From contig NZ_JAHXMY010000001.1 in the NCBI RefSeq assembly GCF_023149035.1, positions 1,054,001 through 1,118,000 on the forward strand: 64,000 nucleotides of DNA, read 5' to 3'. The notes below the pieces were generated by a model. That model was not told where the DNA came from and made no database searches. It saw only the letters and a list, made by a program, of their open reading frames with translations. A program made the position numbers and the translations under genes. Shown in pieces: positions 24,458-32,592 of the stretch. This DNA is from Microbacterium sp. EYE_78 (GTDB taxonomy: Bacteria > Actinomycetota > Actinomycetes > Actinomycetales > Microbacteriaceae). Within the stretch, counting starts at the first letter, position 1, and each line of letters opens with the position of its first letter.

Positions 24458-25473
24458 CGGATGCCTCCCAGGAGCAGCGACGCCGTGCCGGCCATCCGCG
24501 TGGCGAGCTCGGGTGCGAGGGCGAAGGTCCGCGAGGTCGCGATGAGGTCGGTCGCGACGACGGGTGCGACCGGCGTCTCGGTGACGCGGGCCACGGCGTC
24601 GACCAGGCGCTCGTGGTCGGCGTGGAGTCCGGCGATCCAGGCACGGTCGATGGGCACGGCGTCGGGTCGGTCGCGGTAGAAGTTCACGGTCCCCCGAAGG
24701 CGGCCCACCAGCTCGATGAGCGCCGCCTGGACGTCCGGGTCGAGTGCTCGCGGTCCGACGGCAGCGGCCCGCCTCGTCCGCCGCAGCGCGGGTTCTACGT
24801 CGGGAGTCGGGGGTCCGTGGGGGGTGTCCGCGTCGGGATCCCCGGCGGGCACGATGTCGAGGGGCACCACGCGGACGAACCTGGGCACCCCGTCCGTCGC
24901 CACCACGATGTGGGTCGTGTGCTCGCCGATCCCGAGGAACAGTCCGGTTTCGCCCGGCGCCCCGAGAGCCGCCAGGGCGCGGGCGTAGCCGAAGGCGAGG
25001 AGGTCGATCGACGTCGCGCGCAGCTTGGCCTGCGCGAGCGCGCCCACGAGCTCCTCCATGTGCTCTGCGACCGCTGCGACGAGCAGGCCGTGGACGCCCT
25101 CCGCATCCTGCCGCGTCGGCACGAAATCGAGTACGGCCTGATCGACGGGGACGGGCAGACGGTCCTGGACCTCGAACGGCAGGGCCTGCCGGATGTGATC
25201 GGGATTGCTCAGCTGGGTGGAGTGCTCCCGCACGAGGATGCGGCGATTGCCGACACCGAGCACCACCTCGCGGCTCGAGATGCGGGCATCCGCCCACAGG
25301 CGCTGGAGCGCCACGGCCACGGCGTCCCGGTCGAGGATCTCGGAGTCCTTCGCCGCGCCCGGCGGCAGCGCGACTTCGCCGGCGGTGATGATCACCGGCG
25401 CACGGCCGATCGTCGTCTCGACGGCGCGGACACCCGCCTCCGTGATCTCGAGGGCCACCTGGGTCTTCGCCAT
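24454..25473 (-). CDS. pilM: PilM actin-like pilus assembly protein
   Basis: A 339-residue protein of the FtsA/PilM actin-fold family that sits under the pilus machine and binds PilN. The first strand is VALEITEAGVRAVE, then VVLGVGNRRILVR and NPDHIRQALPFEVQDRLP, which is the PilM family block. FLGIGEHTTHIVV is the second phosphate loop. The start at 25473 overlaps the prepilin peptidase stop by 1 base (TGATG). The longer open frame upstream is not used. Confidence 0.88.
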   Translation of the reverse strand: MAKTQVALEITEAGVRAVETTIGRAPVIITAGEVALPPGAAKDSEILDRDAVAVALQRLWADARISSREVVLGVGNRRILVREHSTQLSNPDHIRQALPFEVQDRLPVPVDQAVLDFVPTRQDAEGVHGLLVAAVAEHMEELVGALAQAKLRATSIDLLAFGYARALAALGAPGETGLFLGIGEHTTHIVVATDGVPRFVRVVPLDIVPAGDPDADTPHGPPTPDVEPALRRTRRAAAVGPRALDPDVQAALIELVGRLRGTVNFYRDRPDAVPIDRAWIAGLHADHERLVDAVARVTETPVAPVVATDLIATSRTFALAPELATRMAGTASLLLGGIR

Positions 25474-26306
25474 CACACTCCTCCGTACAGCGAGCTGTAA
25501 ACCGTGCTCAGGGTGTCGCCGGCGAAGACCCCGATCCACGCGCCGACGACGATCCACGGTCCGAAGGCAATCGCGGTCCGCCGACCGGCGCGCCCGCGGG
25601 CCAGAAGGGCGATGCCGACGGTTCCACCGACGACGAACGCGGCGAATGCGCCGACGAGCAGCGGTCCCCAGCCCAGCCAGCCGAGCATGAGGCCGACGAC
25701 GGCGGCGAGGCGGACGTCTCCGCCTCCCATCCCGTCCGGACGGATAAACCTCAGCGCGGCGTAGAACCCCCACAACGAGACCGCGCCGACGCCCGCTCGC
25801 AGCAGAGCTCCCCAGTCGGCTCCCGCCAGGCACGCCGCGAGGAGGAGTATCGCGCCGACGAGCAGTGCCGGCCCGGTCACGGCGTGGGGCAGCCGCCGGG
25901 TGTCCAGGTCGATGAGCGTCAGGACGATGCCGCACGCGGCGAACCACAGGAATGCGGCGAGCACGAGCAGTCGGGCGGGCAGGGGTTCCGGCGCCGCGGC
26001 GGTCGTCACCGACCACCACAGGGCGACCGCGGCGAACGCGAGGCCGGTCGTCAGTTCGACCAGCGGATAGCGCGCCGAGATGGTGCCGCCGCACGAGGCG
26101 CAGCGGGCGCGCAGCAGCATCCACGAGAGCACCGGGACGTTCTGCCACCACAGCACCCGCCCTCCGCAGCCCGGGCAGCGGCTCGGGCGCAGCAGTGATT
26201 GCCCGGCGGGGAGCCGGTACGCGACCACGTTGAGGAACGACCCGACGACGAGGCCCAGGACGCCGATGAATGCGACGAACGGCACGAGGAGGTAGAGCGG
26301 TGTCAT
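25473..26306 (-). CDS. pilD: Prepilin peptidase / N-methyltransferase PilD
   Basis: A 277-residue membrane aspartic protease that cleaves and methylates prepilins. The N-terminal GSFLNVVAYRLP opens the methyltransferase part. The four zinc Cys are present (CPGC near 44 and CASC near 69). The catalytic Asp residues lie in LTLIDLDTRRLP and GMGGGDVRL. About eight membrane segments are present. ATG start at 26306, overlapping the pilX-like stop (ATGA). Its substrates PilA, PilV and PilW are in the same operon. Confidence 0.94.
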   Translation of the reverse strand: MTPLYLLVPFVAFIGVLGLVVGSFLNVVAYRLPAGQSLLRPSRCPGCGGRVLWWQNVPVLSWMLLRARCASCGGTISARYPLVELTTGLAFAAVALWWSVTTAAAPEPLPARLLVLAAFLWFAACGIVLTLIDLDTRRLPHAVTGPALLVGAILLLAACLAGADWGALLRAGVGAVSLWGFYAALRFIRPDGMGGGDVRLAAVVGLMLGWLGWGPLLVGAFAAFVVGGTVGIALLARGRAGRRTAIAFGPWIVVGAWIGVFAGDTLSTVYSSLYGGV

Positions 26307-27901
26307 CGTGCCCCCACGTCCCGCCGTGAGACGACAGTGCCGAGCGCGTAGTCCCCGGTCTCCACCACGACGGGCGTGCCGCCGTACCCGCCGTCGGGAG
26401 GGGCCATGCCCGGCAGGCCCATGAGCTCGCCCTTGATGGTGATCTGCCCGCCCGAGTTGAATCCGTTCGTGTACAGCGACCCGAGCAGCACGCCGCCGCC
26501 CGAGACGGACAGCCGGCAGGGGGTGTAGACCAGCGAGCGGACGCCCTCGAGGTTGGCGCCGTTGGTGTCGAAGTTGGTCGCTGTCGCCCCGAGCGGGCAC
26601 GAGGGCTTGCCGTCGGCCACGGTGTCCTCGGTGACGAAGAACACCTTCGGCGCGGCGCCGGCGGCGGATCGCATCGTCAGGCCGGTGGTGTTGAACTTCT
26701 TGGCGAGGAGCACGACGTTCGACGCCTTGATCGTCGGGGCGGGGCTGCCCCCGGCGTTCGACGTCAACTGACTGCAGGCACGCCCGTCCACGACGACCGT
26801 GCCGGTGTAGTTGGCGAGGTCCTTCCATCCCTGGTTGGCGAAGGTGCCGTTGTTCTCGTTGAAGTAGCGGCACGAATCCGTCGACATCGTCGACACGTCG
26901 CGGAGGGTGATGACGGCGGCGCCTGGCCAGTCGGATGCCCGGTAGACGTAGTCGAACCAGCCGGGCAGGCCCGGAGCCGGGACCGGGCTGATCGAGTCGC
27001 TCTTCACGACACCGCCGTCGATGCGGCCACCGTTGATCGACGGCGTGTGTGCCGTCGGGAGCGTCACCCGGCCCTCGATCACGCGGTCGTTGACGGTCAC
27101 CTCTCCTCGCGCGGTCGCGTCGGCGCGGAACGGCGCCCCGCTCCACAGCAGGTCCAGGGCGCCGTTGACCCGCACGCTCGAGCGCGGGCCTCCCGCCCGC
27201 CCCACGGTGCTGTTGATCTTGGACGTCCCGGTGCCCGCCGCGAGGATGTCGCCCTGCACGGTCGTCGCTCCACCATTGAAGGTGACGTTGCCGGCGGCGT
27301 AGAGGTCGCCCGTGATGTTGCAGCCGTCCGACGAGGTGACGTCGCCGCCGACGATGAGGTTGCCCGGAATCGTGAGCCGGCAGCCGAACGGTCCTTTCAC
27401 CGACACGATCTGCGGCTCGTTGCCGCCGTGGGCGAGCAGCGTGACCTGCCCCATCGTCGACCCCTCGTAGAGCACCAGACCGACGGGCGTGAGCGACGGA
27501 TCGACGACCTCGGTCGTCTCGGGGACGAGGCTGTACACGGTGCGGACGGTCGCGGACGAACCGTCGGCGGTGCCGATGGCGGTGAGCGTGACCGAGCTCC
27601 GGGTCTCATTGCACACGACGGTCGCGGTGTAGGACGCGCCGCCGCCGCTGCCGGGGACGTCGCCCGGAGGGACCTCGGTCGCGCAGACCTCGTCCGCTTT
27701 GGCCGCTGCGACGGCGGCGGCCATGCCGGCGTCTGCGGCCGACTGGGCCTGCAGACTGCCGCGGACGCCGACGGCCGTGGCCGTCGTGTTCACGACAGCG
27801 GCGGACAGCGTCACCACGATGAGACCGAGCACGAGTGCGACGATGACCACCGTGATGAGGGCGGCGCCGTCGTCGTCGGCCCGCGTGCGTCTCACCAGCA
27901 T
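26303..27901 (-). CDS. PilX-like pilus protein with bactofilin-like repeats
   Basis: A 532-residue protein. The N-terminal hydrophobic helix (about 13-40; GAALITVVIVALVLGLIVV) looks like that of PilX/GspK-type minor pilins, but no clear cleavage site with Glu+5 is seen. The central region (about 190-290) contains short Gly/Asp/Val repeats such as GNLIVGGDVTSS and GDLYAAGNVTF, of the kind that build a bactofilin-like beta-solenoid. The C-terminal part is rich in Gly, Ser and Thr with several Cys. It is much longer than usual PilX (about 150-200 residues). It could be a pilus-tip adhesin. The start has GGGGAG upstream. Confidence 0.7.
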   Translation of the reverse strand: MLVRRTRADDDGAALITVVIVALVLGLIVVTLSAAVVNTTATAVGVRGSLQAQSAADAGMAAAVAAAKADEVCATEVPPGDVPGSGGGASYTATVVCNETRSSVTLTAIGTADGSSATVRTVYSLVPETTEVVDPSLTPVGLVLYEGSTMGQVTLLAHGGNEPQIVSVKGPFGCRLTIPGNLIVGGDVTSSDGCNITGDLYAAGNVTFNGGATTVQGDILAAGTGTSKINSTVGRAGGPRSSVRVNGALDLLWSGAPFRADATARGEVTVNDRVIEGRVTLPTAHTPSINGGRIDGGVVKSDSISPVPAPGLPGWFDYVYRASDWPGAAVITLRDVSTMSTDSCRYFNENNGTFANQGWKDLANYTGTVVVDGRACSQLTSNAGGSPAPTIKASNVVLLAKKFNTTGLTMRSAAGAAPKVFFVTEDTVADGKPSCPLGATATNFDTNGANLEGVRSLVYTPCRLSVSGGGVLLGSLYTNGFNSGGQITIKGELMGLPGMAPPDGGYGGTPVVVETGDYALGTVVSRRDVGAR

Positions 27902-28515
27902 CGGGCGCTCCCCTCGTGGCGGGCACGGACGACGGCCGAACCCGCGACGGATGCGGAGTCGCCGGAACTCAGGCGGGGTTGCTGCGACGTCGACACGGCC
28001 AGGTTCCACGACGCGCGGCCTGCGGCGACGGCGAAGTAGCTGGCTCCCGGAGCGGCGGGTCCCACGCTCTCGGCGAGAGCGCCCCACGCTGCGGTCGGCT
28101 GCGGCGGCGACGCGGCCGCCGACAGAGGGGCGTAGGAGCGGGTGCGGAGCTCGAAGAGACCGTCCGCGCCGGACCGGCGGCCGGCGGCATCCGTCGTCTC
28201 GAGGTCGGTGACCGCCCAGGCGCGGCACGTCCAGCCCGACTCGCCCGTCGCGACGAGGGCGCGCAGCACCGAGCCACCCGCGGCGGGCGACTCGACCGTG
28301 ACCGAGGCGGCGGTGCGGAGGCTCGCGGTCAGCGACGTGCTGATCGCCTGCACCCGCCCGGTGGCGAGGTCGCGGTCGCGGGTCGCCGCGGTCGCCTGCA
28401 GCGTGGTGGCCAGGATGGTCGCGACGAGCGCGAGGAGAACCGACCCGACGAAGACGGCGATCATCAGTTCGACGAGCGTCATGCCCGCGTCGTCCTCCGC
28501 AGGTTCGCCCGTCAC
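27892..28515 (-). CDS. pilW: PilW-like minor prepilin
   Basis: A 207-residue type IV prepilin. The leader is 11 residues and ends in Gly, then MTLVELMIAVFVGSVLLALV with Glu at +5. The C-terminal domain is globular with few Cys. The GTG start overlaps the pilV stop (GTGA), and its end overlaps the pilX-like start by 10 bases. In other systems PilV, PilW and PilX prime pilus assembly. Confidence 0.82.
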   Translation of the reverse strand: MTGEPAEDDAGMTLVELMIAVFVGSVLLALVATILATTLQATAATRDRDLATGRVQAISTSLTASLRTAASVTVESPAAGGSVLRALVATGESGWTCRAWAVTDLETTDAAGRRSGADGLFELRTRSYAPLSAAASPPQPTAAWGALAESVGPAAPGASYFAVAAGRASWNLAVSTSQQPRLSSGDSASVAGSAVVRARHEGSARCW

Positions 28516-28934
28516 GGAGCGGTCACCACGATCTTGGTCGCCATCGTGACGAGGGCGGCGGTGGGGTCGGATGCCGCTGGGTTCCGCACGTCGACGGTGA
28601 CGGTGAGGGCGGCGGGGTACGCGGTGGGGCAGGTCGCCGCCGTGGCGCGGGCGACGAGGCCGGTGTCGGCGGGATCGACGGTCGTCGTCGTCGCCGCGCG
28701 GACGGCGGCGCAGGAGTTGGCGGCCTCGTCGGGGAACCGGGCCCGCATCGCGGCCAGTTCGGACGAGGCGAACGCGTTCGCGGCGACACGGTCGCGGTTG
28801 CCGGCGCTCAGCGTGGTCGCCTGCACGGCGAGAGGGAGGATCGCCATCGCGATCACGGCGAACAGCAGCATCGCGACGACCACCTCGACGAGGCCGAAGC
28901 CCTCGTCGGAGTCGGGGGTGCGCGTGCCGGTCAT
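28512..28934 (-). CDS. pilV: PilV-like minor prepilin
   Basis: A 140-residue type IV prepilin. Short leader ending in Gly, then FGLVEVVVAMLLFAVIAMA with Glu at +5. Two Cys in the C-terminal part (NSCAAV, ATCPTA). GAAGGT lies before the ATG. It is 78 bases downstream of pilA, so a weak internal promoter or processing site may separate the two. Confidence 0.84.
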   Translation of the reverse strand: MTGTRTPDSDEGFGLVEVVVAMLLFAVIAMAILPLAVQATTLSAGNRDRVAANAFASSELAAMRARFPDEAANSCAAVRAATTTTVDPADTGLVARATAATCPTAYPAALTVTVDVRNPAASDPTAALVTMATKIVVTAP

Positions 28935-29012
28935 GGGCGACCTTCGGGGGAGGAGAAGGCGGAGGCCGGGCCGACGCTGGGGGACGTCGACCCGGCCGGG
29001 GGGTGGTTCGGG

Positions 29013-29381
29013 TTACGGGCAGCCGGGGCCGGAGGACTGAGCGGGAATAGAGCTACCGGTCTTCGTGGCGGTCACGCAGTACCCCTCGAGGGTGGTCCCG
29101 CTCACCGCGACGGTGATGTCGGAGTCCTCGAGGTTGTCCGCGGAGGTTGCTGTCACGGTGTCACCATTGGCGATCATCGTGGCGACCTGGGACGCGCCGT
29201 TAGCGGCGACTGTCTTGAGCGCGTTCTCCTCAGCGTCGGCCTGCAGGCCGTTGAAGATCGGGATCGCGATCGCGGCCAGCACGCCGAGGATGACGACGAC
29301 GACGATGAGCTCGATGAGCGAGAAGCCGGACTCGCCGGTCTCCTCCTTGCGACGCTTGAGGGCGTCCAGGTAGTTCTTCAT
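29013..29381 (-). CDS. pilA: Major type IV pilin (PilA/PilE)
   Basis: A 122-residue prepilin. The 19-residue charged leader ends in Gly. The mature N-terminus is FSLIELIVVVVILGVLAAIA with Glu at +5 and Pro at +22. The globular domain is short (about 70 residues). Two Cys near the C-terminus (GYC, GPGCP) give the D-loop disulfide. GGAG stands 5-8 bases before the ATG. As the shortest pilin with a complete set of features and the first gene, it is probably the major subunit. Confidence 0.93.
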   Translation of the reverse strand: MKNYLDALKRRKEETGESGFSLIELIVVVVILGVLAAIAIPIFNGLQADAEENALKTVAANGASQVATMIANGDTVTATSADNLEDSDITVAVSGTTLEGYCVTATKTGSSIPAQSSGPGCP

Positions 29382-29481
29382 GATTTCTCCGATGCGGTGA
29401 GAGCCGACGCGGGTGCAAGGGAGCGCATCCGCCACGGCATCCACTGTCCTCACGTCACCTCAGATCGCCGTTCCCGCATCG

Positions 29482-29508
29482 GTCAGCGCTTCCTCAGTCT
29501 TTGCTCAG
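29482..29508 (-). promoter_or_regulatory. Triple 11-bp spaced repeat upstream of pilA
   Basis: GTCAG, CTCAG and CTCAG start at 29482, 29493 and 29504, exactly 11 bases apart (written on the plus strand). Another CTCAG lies at 29459. They stand about 100 bases upstream of the pilA start and match the CTCAG-N6-CTCAG element before pilB. The rest of 29382-29630 has a TACGCT box at 29587-29592 for the next gene and nothing else clear. Confidence 0.6.
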
Positions 29509-29630
29509 GCCCCAGACGGTGACCGCGGATGCCGCATCCGCATCGGACGATGCAACATCGGCCACGGCGGGCGTCGAGGCCGCTCCTACGCTGGAATCGG
29601 GGCGACGTCGCGCCCGGGAAACGGAGCATC

Positions 29631-31208
29631 ATGGAGCGCACACTCTCCATCCACTCGATCATCGCGGGGGCGCCGGTCGCCGGCTCCGGTGAGGAGATCT
29701 CGGCCGTCGCCGCCTTCGACGGCTCGCCGCTCGAACCCGCCTACCGGGCGACGAGCCCCGAGGAGTTCGAGCGCGCCGCATCCGCAGCCGCCGACGCGTT
29801 CGACGCCTACCGCGCGACCGATCACGAGACGCGCGCCGCCTTCCTCGAGCGGATCGCGGACGCGATCGAGGCGCGCGGTGCCGAGATCACCGAGCGCGGC
29901 GTCATCGAGACCGGCCTGCCCGCGGCTCGCCTCGAGAACGAGCGGGGCCGTACGACGGGACAACTGCGCCTGTTCGCCGCCGTCCTCCGCGAGGGCAGCT
30001 GGGCGGGTGCGCGCATCGACCGCGCACTGCCCGACCGTGCGCCCGCGCCGCGGCCCGACCTCCGCCGACGCCTCGTGCCCCTCGGCCCGGTCGCCGTGTT
30101 CGGCGCCAGCAACTTCCCGCTCGCGTTCTCGACCGCCGGCGGCGACACCGCGTCGGCGCTCGCCGCCGGGTGCCCCGTCATCGTGAAGGCCCACCAGGGG
30201 CATCCCGGCGTCGCATCGCTCATCGGCGACGCGATCGCCGAGGCCGTCGAGGCGTCGGGACTGCCCGGCGGTGTGTTCTCGCAGGTCTTCGGCTCGGGCC
30301 GGGACATCGGCCAGCGCCTGGTCGCCGACCCGCGGATCGCCGCCGTCGGCTTCACCGGCTCCCGCGCGGGCGGGCTGGCCCTCGTCCGCACCGCACAGCA
30401 GCGCCCCGTGCCGATCCCGGTCTACGCCGAGATGAGCAGCATCAACCCCGTCGTCGTGCTGCCCGCCGCCGTCGAGGCCGACGGCGGGGCCATCGCGGCC
30501 GGGTACGTCGACTCGCTGACGCTCGGCTCGGGGCAGTTCTGCACGAACCCGGGCATCCTCGTCGTGCCCCGCTCCGCGGCGGGGGACGAGCTGCTGGGCC
30601 GCGTCGCCGAGCTCGTCCGCGGCCGGACCGGGCAGACCATGCTGACCCCCGGCATCCACTCCGCCTTCCGTGAGGGCGTCGACGCGCGCCGAGCCGCCGA
30701 CACGGCGATCGTCGGCGAGGGTGCGCCAGGAGAGGGCCCCCACGCGCCCGCGCCGATCGTGTTCGAGGCGGATGCCGCATCGTTCGGCGATGCGCTGGCC
30801 GACGAGGTCTTCGGCGCCGCGGGACTGGTGCTGCGGTACGACTCGGCCGAGCAGCTGCACGGCCTCGTCGACAGCCTCGAGGGGCAGCTGACCGCCACCG
30901 TCTTCGCCGCGGAGGCCGACCACGAGGCCGCCCGCGGCCTGCTCCCGGTGCTCGAGCGGCGCGTGGGACGCATCCTGTTCAACGGCTGGCCGACGGGGGT
31001 CGAGGTGACGTGGACGATGGTCCACGGCGGACCGTTCCCGGCCACCTCGGACTCGCGCAGCACGTCGGTGGGCGCCGCCGCCATCGAACGCTTCCTACGG
31101 CCGGTGGCGTACCAGAACGTGCCGGCCGGGCTGCTGCCCGAGGTCGTCCGCGACGACAACCCGTGGGGCGTCCCGCAGCGCGTCGACGGCGGGATCGTGC
31201 TGCCCTGA
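29631..31208 (+). CDS. 2,5-dioxovalerate (alpha-ketoglutarate semialdehyde) dehydrogenase
   Basis: A 525-residue aldehyde dehydrogenase of the group that oxidises 2-oxoglutarate semialdehyde to 2-oxoglutarate, the last step of non-phosphorylative aldarate or pentose use. Seen are GPVAVFGASNFPLAFS, AGCPVIVKAHQGHP (the form used in this subgroup), FTGSRAGG, the catalytic Glu in AEMSSINPV and the catalytic Cys in SGQFCTNPG. The C-terminal block VTWTMVHGGPFPATSD is also typical. GGAG precedes the ATG. It is the first gene of the aldarate region and stands alone on the plus strand, convergent with a 2-hydroxyacid dehydrogenase. Confidence 0.93.
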   Translation: MERTLSIHSIIAGAPVAGSGEEISAVAAFDGSPLEPAYRATSPEEFERAASAAADAFDAYRATDHETRAAFLERIADAIEARGAEITERGVIETGLPAARLENERGRTTGQLRLFAAVLREGSWAGARIDRALPDRAPAPRPDLRRRLVPLGPVAVFGASNFPLAFSTAGGDTASALAAGCPVIVKAHQGHPGVASLIGDAIAEAVEASGLPGGVFSQVFGSGRDIGQRLVADPRIAAVGFTGSRAGGLALVRTAQQRPVPIPVYAEMSSINPVVVLPAAVEADGGAIAAGYVDSLTLGSGQFCTNPGILVVPRSAAGDELLGRVAELVRGRTGQTMLTPGIHSAFREGVDARRAADTAIVGEGAPGEGPHAPAPIVFEADAASFGDALADEVFGAAGLVLRYDSAEQLHGLVDSLEGQLTATVFAAEADHEAARGLLPVLERRVGRILFNGWPTGVEVTWTMVHGGPFPATSDSRSTSVGAAAIERFLRPVAYQNVPAGLLPEVVRDDNPWGVPQRVDGGIVLP

Positions 31209-31295
31209 CGCCGGCACCGCATCTCCTCTGATCCGGGTCCCGCCGTCCATCGGGCGACGCGGAGTGCGCTCGAGAGCTGAGGATCTGAGGAGTTG

Positions 31296-31325
31296 GCGCG
31301 GCCGTGGGCGCCGCCCCGGCCGCGC
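31296..31325. terminator. GC-rich hairpin between convergent genes
   Basis: GCGCGGCCG (31296-31304) and CGGCCGCGC (31317-31325) form a perfect 9-bp stem with a 12-base loop, between the two convergent stop codons. There is no T-tract. Confidence 0.55.
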
Positions 31326-32308
31326 TACCGCGCGAGCGCTGCGGTCTCGGGCACCGGCGTGACGAGCCGGCCGTCCGCGAGGTAGGCGCGCAGGTTCTCG
31401 AGCACGAGCGCCGCCATGTCGGCTCGCGTGTCGACGGTGCCGCTGCCGAGGTGGGGGAGCAGCACGACGTCGTCGCGACCGAGCAGGGCGCTCGGCACGT
31501 GCGGCTCGTCGGCGAAGACGTCGAGCCCGGCGCCGCCGAGGCGGTCCGCCTCCAGCGCGGCCACGAGAGCGTCTTCGTCGACGACCGACCCGCGGGCGAT
31601 GTTGACGAGGTAGCCCTCCGGCCCGAGCGCGTCGATGACCGCGGCATCCACCAGTCCGACGGTGCCCGCGCCGCCGGCAACGGCGATGACGAGCGCGTCG
31701 CTCTCGCGGGCGAGGGTCACGGGGTCAGGGACGAACCGGTACCGCACGCCCTCGACGGGCCGCCTGCCCGTGTACGAGACCTGCACGCCGAAGGCGTCGG
31801 CCCGTGCGGCGATCGCGCGGCCGATGCGTCCGAGCCCGAGGATGCCCAGGCGCGAGCCCGAGAAGCGCCGCGTGAGGGGGAAGGCGGATGCCTCCCACCG
31901 CCCCGCGCGGACGAAGCGGTCGGCGGCCGAGAAGCCGCGGAAGACGTCGAGCAGGAGCCCCAGGGCGGTGTCGGCGACGCAGTCGGTGAGGACGTCCGGC
32001 GTGTGCGAGATAACGATGCCGCGACGGGATGCCGCGTCCACATCGGTCGTGTCGTAGCCGACGCCGAAGTTCACCACGGCCTCGAGGCGCGGCATCCGCT
32101 CGATGAGGTCGGCATCGACGCCGGTGCGTCCACTCGTGACGACCACCCGTGCACCCTGGGCGACGGCGGCGAAGCCCGGGTCGGTGCGGTCCGCCGGCAG
32201 GAGCGCGGCGGCGAAGTCCTCGCGGAGGGTCGCCGCGAGACCCGGCAGCAGGGGGCCGACCTGGACGATCTCACCGGGGGTGGGACGGGATGCGGGGGGC
32301 GTCGTCAT
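31325..32308 (-). CDS. D-2-hydroxyacid dehydrogenase
   Basis: A 327-residue enzyme of the D-isomer 2-hydroxyacid dehydrogenase family (glyoxylate/hydroxypyruvate reductase type). Seen are VVNFGVGYDTTD, the NAD motif GLGRIG, VNIARGSVVDE (Arg), LDVFADEP (Glu) and LLPHLGS (His), so the catalytic triad is complete. The start at 32308 is preceded by TAGCAT 7 bases upstream; the frame extends into the intergenic region without support. It could recycle hydroxypyruvate or tartronate semialdehyde-related acids in the aldarate region; this is inference. Confidence 0.9.
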   Translation of the reverse strand: MTTPPASRPTPGEIVQVGPLLPGLAATLREDFAAALLPADRTDPGFAAVAQGARVVVTSGRTGVDADLIERMPRLEAVVNFGVGYDTTDVDAASRRGIVISHTPDVLTDCVADTALGLLLDVFRGFSAADRFVRAGRWEASAFPLTRRFSGSRLGILGLGRIGRAIAARADAFGVQVSYTGRRPVEGVRYRFVPDPVTLARESDALVIAVAGGAGTVGLVDAAVIDALGPEGYLVNIARGSVVDEDALVAALEADRLGGAGLDVFADEPHVPSALLGRDDVVLLPHLGSGTVDTRADMAALVLENLRAYLADGRLVTPVPETAALAR

Positions 32309-32315
32309 GCGGCCG

Positions 32316-32321
32316 ATGCTA
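32316..32321 (-). promoter_or_regulatory. Leaderless -10 box (TAGCAT) of hydroxyacid dehydrogenase
   Basis: TAGCAT on the minus strand ends 7 bases before the ATG at 32308. The 284-base divergent gap to 32593 shows no other site I can name with confidence. Confidence 0.52.
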
Positions 32322-32592
32322 GGTTCGCGCAACGATGCGCGTCCAAGATCGAAAAGGCATGGATCGATCCGCTTACGACATGCAAGCCCGCGATCCGCGT
32401 GATCCCGGGGGAGACGGCGGCGCGGCGGCGCCCGGGAGGGCCGTTCCGCGGAATCGCGCGAAATCCCGCGGGTCCCGGCGTCTTGACCTGACTCGGCGGT
32501 CTTCCACATCCTGAGACCGTCTCCGACCCGAGAGCGCCCCACCGGCTCCGGACCCGCGATGCCGCAGGAGACTCGACTCTGGAGGAACAACG

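Noticed and set aside
32309..32592. N-terminal extension of the hydroxyacid dehydrogenase to 32608
   Set aside because: The extension has no dehydrogenase sequence and crosses into the divergent SBP promoter; the leaderless start at 32308 fits the family.
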